Of a DNA stretch of 64,000 nucleotides, positions 1-7,977 are shown piece after piece. The notes beneath the pieces were generated by a model. That model did no database searches. It worked only from the letters and a program-made list of their open reading frames with translations, and was not told the DNA's origin. The DNA comes from Actinomadura sp. WMMA1423 (GTDB lineage Bacteria > Actinomycetota > Actinomycetes > Streptosporangiales > Streptosporangiaceae), in the NCBI RefSeq assembly GCF_006547145.1, contig NZ_CP041244.1:3286001-3350000 (forward strand). Reading direction: 5' to 3'. A program made the translations under genes and the position numbers. Position 1 is the stretch's first letter, and the number at the start of each line of letters is the position of its first letter.

Positions 1-139
1 AGGCCCGGACGGTCGCGTACACCACCCAGGCCGTGAAGATCACGAAGGTCGTGACCGGATACAGGCGCCAGTTGTCCTTGCGGAGGGTGCGTTCCTTGAT
101 CTGGGCGCGCGACTTGGCCGGCGCCTCCACAGTGGTCAT
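1..139 (-). CDS. N-terminus of a small membrane protein, SDH/fumarate-reductase neighbour type (partial, runs off left edge)
   Basis: The reverse strand opens with ATG at 139 behind an AGGAG ribosome site 8 bases upstream. The 46 visible residues are a basic N-terminus (MTTVEAPAKSRAQIKERTLR) followed by a hydrophobic stretch with the words LYPVTTFVIFTAWVVYATV. This resembles the uncharacterised membrane protein found beside the succinate dehydrogenase/fumarate reductase flavoprotein and iron-sulfur genes of many actinomycetes (recollection of the family, not a search). The rest of the gene is outside the window, so the assignment rests on the N-terminal pattern. A CRP-like site about 200 bp upstream would suit a respiratory gene. 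Confidence 0.5.
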   Translation of the reverse strand, partial: MTTVEAPAKSRAQIKERTLRKDNWRLYPVTTFVIFTAWVVYATVRA

Positions 140-333
140 CGATCGCTCTCCTGAGCTCGGGTCGTCGTGTCCCCGTACCACGGTCCGCGCGCACCATGCG
201 GCCGTCCGCGCCTCGGTCGCCGGTCGGGCGCCCCCGGCCGGGCCGCGGCGGCGGCCGGAGCCGGTGCCGCATCCGGGCGGTGACGCCTTGTGTGCGCTTC
301 CAGCGAAGCGACCTTACGCCACCCGCCTGGACC

Positions 334-349
334 TGTGACATACATAACA
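334..349. promoter_or_regulatory. CRP/GlxR-like half-palindrome in the 140-436 spacer
   Basis: TGTGA-N6-TAACA (334-349) fits the TGTGA-N6-TCACA operator of the CRP/FNR family with one mismatch. It sits inside a CCTGT/ACAGG inverted repeat (332-351). It lies between two minus-strand genes, about 195 bp upstream of the membrane-protein gene starting at 139. CRP-type proteins regulate succinate dehydrogenase in some actinobacteria. The rest of 140-436 contains no convincing gene. Confidence 0.4.
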
Positions 350-436
350 GGCAGACCCATATGTGAGCCTGACCACAGACTTTAGCCCGCTCAGCGCCCC
401 TTGGCGGCCCTCGGGAGCCATAACCAGTCGTTATGA

Positions 437-1123
437 TCAAACAGAATCGAGACGAGACCGCCGCGGCATGACCGTCCGGTCGTCCGGTGTCTGCTTCAGC
501 ACCGTTCGGGCGAAGTGCGCCTCGGCCTCGCCCGTGCGGCCGGTGCCGTACACCCGCAGCACCTCGGCGAGGTCGGGGAAGCGGCCCGCGATGAGCGCGG
601 CGGCCGCCTCGATCTCGGCGGCGGAGGCCACCTCGCGCAGCAGGGCCTGGACGAGCCTCGCCGGCTCGGCCGCACCGCGCCCGTCCGCGCGCCCCGCCGT
701 GTCCGCGGGACGCTCCGCGCCTCCGAGGGCCGGCGCGCCTCCCGTGCCCGCGGGCCCGGGCCCCGCCGGAACGCGTCCGGATGCCGCGCCGCGCACCCCC
801 GACGTGGTGGCCGCGGACTCCGCCTTGATCTCCTCCAGCCGCGCCCGGACGTCGGCGGCGGGCAGCGCGTCGAAGCCCGGACCGGACACGAACTCCTCGA
901 CCGCCATCAGCCGGTGCAGGACGGCCGGGTTGCTGATCTTGGCGCGCTGGCCCGACATGAGCTGGGAGAGCATCGGCGCGGACAGCCCGAGCACGCCGGC
1001 GAGCCCGGACTGCGACATCGCGAGGCGGCCGAGCAGCGGCCGGACCCGGTCGCCGAGCGGCTCGCCGTACCACTCGGTCTGCAGCGCGCGGTTCCGGGCG
1101 ATCGTGTCCTCGGCGACGCTCAC
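437..1123 (-). CDS. HTH (XRE-like) DNA-binding protein, 228 aa
   Basis: This is a 228-residue cytoplasmic protein. Residues ~30-70 (words MSQSGLAGVLGLSAPMLSQL and MSGQRAKISNP) form a Cro/C1-type helix-turn-helix with the usual 'act-choose-position' spacing. The middle (~95-170) is an alanine/proline/glycine-rich, poorly conserved linker. The C-terminus contains a short helical segment ('LLREVASAAEIEAAAALIAG'). It is divergent from the lipoprotein/OmpA cluster at 1266. An inverted pair of 13-bp boxes lies in the shared spacer, so autoregulation and control of that cluster are plausible. No effector domain is recognisable. Confidence 0.8.
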   Translation of the reverse strand: MSVAEDTIARNRALQTEWYGEPLGDRVRPLLGRLAMSQSGLAGVLGLSAPMLSQLMSGQRAKISNPAVLHRLMAVEEFVSGPGFDALPAADVRARLEEIKAESAATTSGVRGAASGRVPAGPGPAGTGGAPALGGAERPADTAGRADGRGAAEPARLVQALLREVASAAEIEAAAALIAGRFPDLAEVLRVYGTGRTGEAEAHFARTVLKQTPDDRTVMPRRSRLDSV

Positions 1124-1144
1124 CCCGCCGACCCCCTTGACGAT

Positions 1145-1246
1145 TCACAAATGCAAACGATAGATTCACGGCCGCACATGGTGGTCCCATTTGCGAGCCG
1201 TGCAGGATGCCATGTTGCCACGGGAAACAGCGATTTGCATATGTGA
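1145..1246. promoter_or_regulatory. Divergent promoter region with inverted 13-bp boxes
   Basis: TTTGCATATGTGA at 1234-1246 (plus) and TTTGCATTTGTGA at 1157-1145 (minus) match at 12 of 13 positions in opposite orientation. A TTGCCA hexamer at 1215-1220 lies about 18 bp before an ATATGT-type -10, so the plus-strand box would overlap the -10 of the lipoprotein gene. The minus-strand box lies just before the HTH gene start. CATATGTGA also recurs at 358-366. The likely role is an operator for the HTH protein (inference). Confidence 0.5.
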
Positions 1247-1265
1247 TGATCGGGAGGTTCGGACG

Positions 1266-1823
1266 ATGGGGCTGGCACATCGCCTGGCGGCCGCCGCCGC
1301 GGCGGCCCTGCTCGTGGCGGGCGGCCTGGGCGGCTGCTCGCTGCCCGGGACGGGGTCGCCCTCGTCCGGGGGCGGGGGCGCCGAGGGCTCGGTGGGCAAG
1401 GCGAGCGTCGACAACGCCACCGAGCCGGTGGTGAAGGGCACCTTCGACAGTCCCGCCGCGCGCGGAGCCAAGGTCGACATCGCCGTCATGGGCCTCAAGG
1501 TGAAGGGCAGGCTGGCCACCCTCACCGTGCGGCTCACCCCGCATGTCCCGGGCGGCGAGCCGGGCCGGATCAACGCCTACGGGCTGAACGGCGAGCACGG
1601 TCTCGGCACCTCGCTGATCGACCCGGTGAACCTCAAGCGGTACGTCGTGGTGAAGGACTCCGGGGGCAAGGAGCTGGAGACCGACGACATCTTCACCCGC
1701 ATGACGAACGACCAGGCCACCCCGTTCTACTTCACCTTCGCCGCCCCGCCCGAGAACGTGAAGGCCATCGACGTGCAGATCGGCTCGTGGCCCACGTTCC
1801 GCGACGTCCCGGTCCAGCGGTGA
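1266..1823 (+). CDS. Secreted lipoprotein, single-module paralogue of the 3625 gene
   Basis: ATG at 1266 follows GGGAGG by 8 bases. An upstream in-frame ATG exists but lacks a ribosome site. The 185-aa product has a twin-alanine-rich signal peptide and lipobox (GGLGGC, Cys ~23). The mature region is low-complexity at first and then forms a ~110-residue beta-rich module (words LIDPVNLKRYVVVKDSGGKE and FTFAAPPENVKAIDVQIG). The same module occurs twice in the lipoprotein at 3625, at its N- and C-termini. Function is unknown; it is probably an extracytoplasmic binding or structural domain. The stop overlaps the next gene's GTG (GTGA), which indicates translational coupling. Confidence 0.8.
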   Translation: MGLAHRLAAAAAAALLVAGGLGGCSLPGTGSPSSGGGGAEGSVGKASVDNATEPVVKGTFDSPAARGAKVDIAVMGLKVKGRLATLTVRLTPHVPGGEPGRINAYGLNGEHGLGTSLIDPVNLKRYVVVKDSGGKELETDDIFTRMTNDQATPFYFTFAAPPENVKAIDVQIGSWPTFRDVPVQR

Positions 1824-2404
1824 GGCGCGCGCCGCGGCGTCCGGCCGTCCTCGCGGGAGCCCTGGCCCTCGCCCTCGCCGTCCCCGTCGTGGCGGGGACC
1901 GGCGTCGCCGGGGCCGACCCCAGCGTGCCGGACCAGAACCTCGCCCAGAGCGTCCTCTCCATCGGCGCCGGCACCGCCGTGTACGGCATCGACCTCCGGC
2001 AGTCCGTCGTCCCCCTGGAGGAGGAAGAGGCAGATGGGGGGCACGTCACCGTCCGCATCTCGGCGGACGTCCTGTTCGACTTCGGCAAGGCGACGCTCAC
2101 CGACGCCGCCCGCCGCCGCGTGGCCGCGCTGGCTCCCCGCCTCCGCGGCGCCCGGGGCGCCGTCCAGGTGTCCGGGCACTCCGACTCGGTCGGCGAGCCC
2201 GCCTACAACCTGGCGCTGTCCGAGCGGCGCGCCGAAGCCGTCGAGGCCGCGCTGGCGGACGCCCTGAAGGGCACGGGCCTGCGGATCGAGGCCAGGGGCT
2301 ACGGCGAGACCAGGCCCGTCGCCCCGAACGAGCAGGGCGGCAAGGACGACCCGGAAGGGCGCGCCAAGAACCGCCGCGTCGAGATCACTTACGAGAAGGG
2401 CTGA
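1820..2404 (+). CDS. Secreted OmpA-domain protein, 194 aa
   Basis: I chose the GTG at 1820, which overlaps the preceding stop. An upstream in-frame ATG at 1787 would lie inside the lipoprotein gene. The product starts with RR and a hydrophobic signal peptide ending near GVAGA. Residues ~75-194 are an OmpA C-terminal peptidoglycan-binding domain: ISADVLFDFGKATLT, the helix NLALSERRAEAVEAAL, GYGETRP and the terminal RAKNRRVEI. The conserved Asp and Arg that hold diaminopimelate are both present (GHSDSVG, RAKNRRVEI). With no outer membrane expected, it probably anchors to peptidoglycan from the outside of the cytoplasmic membrane. Confidence 0.85.
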   Translation: MRRAPRRPAVLAGALALALAVPVVAGTGVAGADPSVPDQNLAQSVLSIGAGTAVYGIDLRQSVVPLEEEEADGGHVTVRISADVLFDFGKATLTDAARRRVAALAPRLRGARGAVQVSGHSDSVGEPAYNLALSERRAEAVEAALADALKGTGLRIEARGYGETRPVAPNEQGGKDDPEGRAKNRRVEITYEKG

Positions 2405-2410
2405 ACCACC

Positions 2411-3559
2411 GTGCGAGGGCGCATATCGCGAGGACCCGCCGTCCTCCTGGCGGCCTGTCTGCTCCTGGCCGCGTGCGGCGGCGAACCGGAGAAGGCCGAT
2501 GGCGGCCATGACCGGACGGCCGCGGCTTCGGCATCACCCTCACCGTCGCCGTCCGCCACCACGCCCGAGCCGACGAGCTGCACCGGCGGCGAGCTGATCC
2601 AGGCCGTCGAGATCCCGGCCGTGCACAGCGATCCGGTGCGGATCCCGGGCGCCGTGATCGGTGGCCGGCGGATCCCGGACGTGACGGTCCCGGGCGTGGA
2701 CATCCCCGCCCAGCGCGTCCCGGCCCAGTGCGTCGAGCACAGGCCCGCCCCGGGCGGCTGCCTTGGAGCGGTCGCCATTCCGGGGACCTCGATCCCCGGC
2801 GTGACGATCCCCGCCGCGCGGATCCCCGGTGTGACGGCCCCTGGGATCGACGTCCCGCCGGTCGAGCAGGGGTCCGTGTCGAGCGAAGCGGTCACCCAGC
2901 CGGCCGTCACGCAGGACGAGGTCTGCCAGACCAGGCCGTCCAAGGAGGGCGAGTACGTCAGCTCCGTGTACAGGGCGTCGCTCTACCGGTCCTCCCTCTA
3001 CCGGTCCTCCGTCTACCGCGCTTCGCTGTACCGTCCGCGTGCCTGCAATGACAAGGGCGAGTGCATCCCGTCGGCCACCGTCCCGGGCGTGTCGGTCCCG
3101 GGCGTCAGCATCCCGGGGGTCAGCGTCCCCGGGGCGACCCTCAAGTCCTACGTCGCAGGCCCCGGGCAGGTCATCAAGGGCGACGACAGCATCGCCTACA
3201 ACATCGAGTCGGACGTCCTCTTCGACTTCGGCAAGGCCGACATCAAGCCCGCCGCCGCGGAAGGCCTGAAGGAGATCGTCAAGTCGCTGCGCAAGGAGGT
3301 GCCGTCCGACGCGCCCGTCCAGGTCGACGGCCACACCGACGCCAAGGGCGACACGGCGGCCAACCAGGCCCTCTCCGAGCGGCGCGCCAAGGCCATCGTC
3401 GACTGGCTGGCCACCGAGGGCGGCATCGACCGGTCCCGTCTCAAGGCCGCCGGCTACGGCGAGACCAAACCGGCCTTCCCCAACACCAAGCCGGACGGCT
3501 CCGACGACCCCGGGGGCCGCGCGAAGAACCGCCGCGTGGTCATCTCCGCCGCCCGCTAG
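2411..3559 (+). CDS. OmpA-domain lipoprotein with VPG and SxYR repeats, 382 aa
   Basis: The start is GTG at 2411, 6 bases after the previous stop. The signal peptide ends in a lipobox (LLLAACGG). The mature N-terminal half is unusual. It has many copies of (V/I)PG(V/A)-x-(I/V)P, for instance IPGVTIPAARIPGVTAPG, plus Cys residues, then a tight SSVYRASLYRSSLYRSSVYR run, then more VPGVSVPG units. Residues ~268-382 are a full OmpA domain (VLFDFGKADIKP, NQALSERRAKAIVDWL, GYGETKP, RAKNRRVVI). The repeats look like an extended wall-spanning spacer or adhesive element. It is the third gene of the cluster and shows no frame disruption. Confidence 0.85.
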   Translation: MRGRISRGPAVLLAACLLLAACGGEPEKADGGHDRTAAASASPSPSPSATTPEPTSCTGGELIQAVEIPAVHSDPVRIPGAVIGGRRIPDVTVPGVDIPAQRVPAQCVEHRPAPGGCLGAVAIPGTSIPGVTIPAARIPGVTAPGIDVPPVEQGSVSSEAVTQPAVTQDEVCQTRPSKEGEYVSSVYRASLYRSSLYRSSVYRASLYRPRACNDKGECIPSATVPGVSVPGVSIPGVSVPGATLKSYVAGPGQVIKGDDSIAYNIESDVLFDFGKADIKPAAAEGLKEIVKSLRKEVPSDAPVQVDGHTDAKGDTAANQALSERRAKAIVDWLATEGGIDRSRLKAAGYGETKPAFPNTKPDGSDDPGGRAKNRRVVISAAR

Positions 3560-3624
3560 AGTCCCGCACCGCACCCCGCATCCCGCATCGCGCATCCGTA
3601 GAAGCCGACTCGAAAGGTGCCCCC

Positions 3625-5166
3625 ATGCGCACTGGAAGAATCGTCCCCGCCTTACTCCTCCTGCCGATGGTCTTGGCGGGATGCTCGGGCGGCGGTGAGG
3701 AGAGGCCGAAGCCGTACACCGGCCCCATCGCCAAGGACGCCTGGTCGGCGCTGGGCGGCGGCCACTCGCGGATCGAGATGCAGCAGGTGGAGCGGCGCGG
3801 CGACCGCTCGGTGCTGCGCTTCTACCTGACGAACCCGGGCACGGAGCCGGCGCACTTCTCCTTCGGGACCGCGATCGGCGGATCGGCGTACGGCAACCTG
3901 CACTTCATGCTGGTCGACCCCGTCGGCCACAAGGCGTACACACCGCTCTACGACGGGAACGGCGAGGGCAAGACCGTGGGGAGCGACCTGTTCATCATGT
4001 CCGCCTTCCCAGGAGCGCGCTACGAGACGATCCTGGCGTTCCCGGCGCTGCCCGCGTCGCTGGACCGCATGACCGTCGTCACCCCGACGAGCGCCGGAGA
4101 GTTCACCGGGGTCCCCGTGGTCGACGGCCAGGGCCCGGTCAAGCCGGCCGCCCCGGTTCCCGACTTCTTCGACAGGCCCGCGCCCGGCAGCCGGGTGGCG
4201 TGGCCGGTGCGCGGGCTGGACGGACCGGCGAAGGGCGGCGCGTTCGACCTCTACGGCATCACCGAGGGCGAGGTGAAGTCCACCACGAGCAGCGCCACCG
4301 AGGAGAAGGTCGGCCTGCGCACCGACGTGCTGTTCGACTTCGACAAGGCCACGCTCTCGGCCCGGGCCAAGGCGATCCTGGACGAGGTGGCCGCCGAGAC
4401 CAGGGCGAAGGCCGACCCGTCCAAGCCGCCGGTCCTCATCACCGGGCACACGGACGGCAAGGGCGGCCACGACTACAACATGTCCCTCTCCCGACGCCGC
4501 GCGGACGCCGTCCTTAAGGAGCTCCAGGCGCGCCTCGGCACCGCCTACCAGTACAGGGCCGAAGGCAAGGGCGAGGCCGAGCCCGTCGCGAAGGAGGGCG
4601 GGCTCGACGACGCGCAGGCCCGCCAGAAGAACCGCCGCGTCGAGATCTCCTACCAGATCAGGCGGCAGGCGACCGGGACGGGCGCCACCGCGTCCGGCGG
4701 ACCGCGGGCGAACCCGGGCGGCGACGCCGGCCCACCGGCCCCGTTCCGTCCGGACGGCCCGACGGTGGCCAGTCGCCACGCGTCCTTCGGCCAGGGCGCC
4801 GGGGACAAGCGCCGCATCGACGTGAAGCCCTTCTACCGCGACGGCGCCTACCTCGTCGCCGTGTTCGACATCGTCAACCTCGGCCCCGACGGGGGACCGA
4901 GCGAGCTGGAGGGCTACTCGACGTCCGGCGGAGGGCCCTTCGGCGACTTCTCCGTCACCGACCCGGCCACGCGGCTCGTCTACCGCGGCGTCCGCCTGGG
5001 CAAGGACGGCGGCGCCTACGTCGACCCCGGCCGGGCCGCGTTCAGGCACGATCCAGGTGCCGGCAACCGCGGCTTCTTCTATGTGCCCGCTCCCCCCGCG
5101 GGCGTCCGGGCCGTGACCTTCAACGCGGGGCCTTTCGGGCAGATCCCCAACGTCCCCGTGCGGTGA
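3625..5166 (+). CDS. Three-module lipoprotein (beta module, OmpA domain, beta module), 513 aa, TTA codon
   Basis: ATG at 3625 follows GAAAGG. The signal peptide carries lipobox LAGC. Residues ~40-165 (LVDPVGHKAYTPLYDGNGEG) and ~375-513 (VTDPATRLVYRGV, then PAGVRAVTFNAGPFGQIPNV) are two copies of the module that forms the whole 1266 lipoprotein. Between them (~225-345) is an OmpA domain (VLFDFDKATLSARAK, NMSLSRRRADAVLKEL, RQKNRRVEI). The arrangement is a fusion/duplication of the cluster's two building blocks. Leucine 10 is encoded by TTA (3652-3654), the rare codon that makes translation dependent on the bldA tRNA in streptomycetes. It is the last gene of the cluster, convergent with the kinase. 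Confidence 0.85.
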   Translation: MRTGRIVPALLLLPMVLAGCSGGGEERPKPYTGPIAKDAWSALGGGHSRIEMQQVERRGDRSVLRFYLTNPGTEPAHFSFGTAIGGSAYGNLHFMLVDPVGHKAYTPLYDGNGEGKTVGSDLFIMSAFPGARYETILAFPALPASLDRMTVVTPTSAGEFTGVPVVDGQGPVKPAAPVPDFFDRPAPGSRVAWPVRGLDGPAKGGAFDLYGITEGEVKSTTSSATEEKVGLRTDVLFDFDKATLSARAKAILDEVAAETRAKADPSKPPVLITGHTDGKGGHDYNMSLSRRRADAVLKELQARLGTAYQYRAEGKGEAEPVAKEGGLDDAQARQKNRRVEISYQIRRQATGTGATASGGPRANPGGDAGPPAPFRPDGPTVASRHASFGQGAGDKRRIDVKPFYRDGAYLVAVFDIVNLGPDGGPSELEGYSTSGGGPFGDFSVTDPATRLVYRGVRLGKDGGAYVDPGRAAFRHDPGAGNRGFFYVPAPPAGVRAVTFNAGPFGQIPNVPVR

Positions 5167-5184
5167 CACGAGCGGAGTGACGGG

Positions 5185-6033
5185 TCAGCGGGGCGGCGGG
5201 CCCAGGTGGTCGAAGACCTGCAGGGGCTCGCCGTCCAGCGTGCGCACGGGGAACCGCAGCTCCAACCCGCACGCGTCCAGTTCCCGGCGCGCGGCGTCGG
5301 CGTGGCCCGGGCGCCGCGCCGGGTCGGCCTCGCACAGATGGGCGACCACCGTCCACAGCCTGGGCGGCACCCCGGGAGGCGGCGGGCCGATCCGCTGGCG
5401 CGGCACCGGGTCCCCGGCCCCGGTCAGCATCCGCCAGGCGACCATGCCGGCGGCGTACAGGTCCTGGCGCGGGCCGGGCCGGTCCCAGTCGAGCACCTCG
5501 GGCGCGAGGTAGCCCGGCGTCCCCACCGCGAACCCGGTGGTGGTGAAGCGCAGGTCGTCCTCCCCCAGCGCGATCCCGAAGTCGGCCAGCCGGACGTGCG
5601 GCGCCCCGACCGGGCTCGGCTCCAGCAGCAGGTTGGCGGGCTTGACGTCCCGGTGGACGACCCCGGCGCCGTGGATGTGGCTGAGCGCGGCCAGCAGTTG
5701 GTCGAGGACCTCGGCCGCGTACTCGGGCGGCAGCCTGCCGTAGTCGCCGAGGAGCGTCTCCAGGGAGCCTCCGCGCACGAGGTCCATGGCGAGGAGCACG
5801 TCGTCGTACGCCATGCACGAGGCGTAGGGCGTCAGCACATGGGGATGGGCCAGCCGCAGCGCCCGTTCCCGGACGACCCGCAGCATGGACGTGGGCCCCT
5901 TCTGCCGGACGAGCTTGGCCGCGCAGTACCGCGTCTCCGCGTGGTCGTAGGCGCGCCACACGCGGCTCGTCCCTCCCGCTCCGATCCGGTCGAGCATGGC
6001 GAACCGACCGCCGATCACCCACCCCGAGTCCAC
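5185..6033 (-). CDS. Soluble Ser/Thr protein kinase, 282 aa
   Basis: This is a Hanks-type kinase with the GAGGTSRV glycine loop (18-25), Lys40 (AAKLV), HRDVKPAN with Asp129, DFG with Asp151 and APEV. I chose GTG 6033 because homologous kinases begin close to 'GWVIGGR'; an in-frame ATG at 6114 adds 27 residues without a better ribosome site. There is no juxtamembrane, transmembrane or PASTA region, so it is cytosolic, unlike PknB. A ~15-residue tail (FPVRTLDGEPLQVF) follows the kinase domain. It is convergent with the OmpA cluster and divergent from the LCP gene. The substrate is unknown, but envelope proteins are the obvious neighbours. Confidence 0.9.
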   Translation of the reverse strand: MDSGWVIGGRFAMLDRIGAGGTSRVWRAYDHAETRYCAAKLVRQKGPTSMLRVVRERALRLAHPHVLTPYASCMAYDDVLLAMDLVRGGSLETLLGDYGRLPPEYAAEVLDQLLAALSHIHGAGVVHRDVKPANLLLEPSPVGAPHVRLADFGIALGEDDLRFTTTGFAVGTPGYLAPEVLDWDRPGPRQDLYAAGMVAWRMLTGAGDPVPRQRIGPPPPGVPPRLWTVVAHLCEADPARRPGHADAARRELDACGLELRFPVRTLDGEPLQVFDHLGPPPR

Positions 6034-6212
6034 GGCACCGATCGTACGGAAAACCGCCCGGCACGGGTCCCCGGATTCCCGCCTCCTTGTCAACAGAACG
6101 GACGTTCTGCGCATCTAACAAAAGGAGGCACAGACTCCCCGCGGTCCGACCCTCCCTAGACTGACCCGACTCAGACCACGTGCCCCCACAGGGCCGGCCC
6201 CGGAACGGACCG

Positions 6213-7973
6213 ATGAGCGACAAAGACCCGCGCCGCGAAGACCTCGCGGGGGACGAGGCCGCCCGTACGACACCGGCGGCCTCGGAAACCGGCGGCGGCA
6301 CCGCGCCGGAGGCTCCGGGGCCCGGCGACGATTCCGCGGACTCCGGCAGGGAACCGGCGGCCTCGGACGCGCCCGGCGCACCCGGGGACGCGGAGACGGC
6401 CGCCGAATCCGGCGGCTCGATGACGGAGGAAGACGACGAGAACGGCGGCGCTCCGCCCGCCGAATCCCCTGCCGGCCCGGACACGTCCGACCAGGACGAC
6501 GGGGGCGCCGAAGCGCCGGAAGAGCCGGTGGCCGGCGAAGGGAAGGACGCCGGGGCGGAGGACGCCCCGGCGGAGGAAGGCCGGCCGGACGAGGCCCCGC
6601 CCGCCGGGACCGGGCGGGGCGGACGGCGGCGGAAAGGGCTGCGCCGGGTCGCGGTCGGCGCGGTCGCCGTACTGCTGGCCGGGGGCGGCGCGGCGGCGTG
6701 GCTCTACCACGACCTGGTCGGCGGGATCGAGCAGAAGCACGTCAGCGACAAGCTCGGCGTGAACCGGCCGAAGAAGCTGAACAAGTCGCTCAACATCCTC
6801 CTGATCGGATCCGACACGCGCGAGGGCGAGAACTCCGAGTACGCGGTGCCCGGAATGGCGGGGGCGCGGTCGGACACCACGATCCTGCTGCACCTGTCGC
6901 CGAACCGGGACCAGGCGGTCGGGATCAGCTTCCCGCGCGACTCCATGGTGAAGATCCCGTCGTGCGAGAAGGAGAAGGGCGGCACCGTCCCGGCGCAGTT
7001 CGGAATGCTGAACGCGGCGTTCGCGTACGCGGGTCCGACGTGCACCTGGAAGATGCTGGAGTCGGCCACCGGCATCCACATCGACCATTTCGTGCAGGTC
7101 GACTTCGCCGGGTTCAAGCGGATGGTGGACGCTCTGGGCGGCGTCGAGATCTGCGTGGACAAGCCCGTGAACGACCCGCGCGCCGAGCTGTACCTGAAGG
7201 CTGGCAAGCAGACCGTGAAGGGCGACGACGCGCTCGGGTACGTCCGGGCGCGCTACTCGCTCGGCGACGGCTCCGACCTGGAGCGGATCGAACGGCAGCA
7301 GAAGTTCATGGCGGCGGTCGTCGACAAGGCCACGAGCGGGTCCGTCCTCACCGACCCGGCGAAGACGTACAAGTTCCTCAAGGCCGCGACGAAGTCGATG
7401 ACCACCGACGACGACCTCGATCTCGCGGGCATGCGCAAGCTGGCGGACGGGCTCAAGGGGATGAGCGCGGGCCAGGTGCGGTTCGTGACCGTCCCGGTGA
7501 AGGGGTACGCGCCCGACCCGAACCGCGTCCAGTGGGACGAGGAGCTGGCGAAGCCGCTGTTCGAGGCGATCCGGCGCGACGACCGGCTGCCCGCCGAGCC
7601 CCCGAAGCCCGCCCAGGCCGCGCCCCAGCCGCCCGCGCCCGGCAAGGTGCACGTCACCGTCGTCGACGCGGGGGCACGCGACCCCCTGGTGAAGCGGGTC
7701 ATGCGGCAGCTGCGGCTGCGGGGCTACAAGGTGGCGGGGAAGGCGGAGAAGGCCGCCGCCGCGCCGGAGAGCCGCATCGTCTACGCGCCGTCGGGCGAGG
7801 CGCAGGCGACGGCGCTCGCGCGGGACGTCCCCGACGCGCTGCTCACCGCCGATCCGGCCGGGCCGCCGGCGGGGGTGCGGCTCGTCATCGGGCGGAACGG
7901 CCTGCGGCTCGCTCCGCCCGCCATCAACAAGATCAACGGCGGGGTGAGAGCCGGGCGCGGGCTCTGCGACTGA
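6213..7973 (+). CDS. LytR-CpsA-Psr (LCP) family protein with LytR_C domain, 586 aa
   Basis: LCP enzymes transfer undecaprenyl-linked glycopolymers to peptidoglycan on the outer face of the membrane. This one has an acidic, disordered cytoplasmic N-terminus (~1-140), a basic stop (RGGRRRKGLRR), one transmembrane helix (~148-166) and the LCP domain (~190-360) with LLIGSDTR, ARSDTTILLHLS, ISFPRDSMV and the pyrophosphate-binding arginines. A C-terminal LytR_C domain (~485-580, VHVTVVDAGARDPLVKRVMR) follows. ATG 6213 has only a weak purine-rich upstream, and an upstream in-frame GTG at 6180 is less likely. The unusually long acidic tail is the main deviation from the family. Confidence 0.9.
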   Translation: MSDKDPRREDLAGDEAARTTPAASETGGGTAPEAPGPGDDSADSGREPAASDAPGAPGDAETAAESGGSMTEEDDENGGAPPAESPAGPDTSDQDDGGAEAPEEPVAGEGKDAGAEDAPAEEGRPDEAPPAGTGRGGRRRKGLRRVAVGAVAVLLAGGGAAAWLYHDLVGGIEQKHVSDKLGVNRPKKLNKSLNILLIGSDTREGENSEYAVPGMAGARSDTTILLHLSPNRDQAVGISFPRDSMVKIPSCEKEKGGTVPAQFGMLNAAFAYAGPTCTWKMLESATGIHIDHFVQVDFAGFKRMVDALGGVEICVDKPVNDPRAELYLKAGKQTVKGDDALGYVRARYSLGDGSDLERIERQQKFMAAVVDKATSGSVLTDPAKTYKFLKAATKSMTTDDDLDLAGMRKLADGLKGMSAGQVRFVTVPVKGYAPDPNRVQWDEELAKPLFEAIRRDDRLPAEPPKPAQAAPQPPAPGKVHVTVVDAGARDPLVKRVMRQLRLRGYKVAGKAEKAAAAPESRIVYAPSGEAQATALARDVPDALLTADPAGPPAGVRLVIGRNGLRLAPPAINKINGGVRAGRGLCD

Positions 7974-7977
7974 CGCC

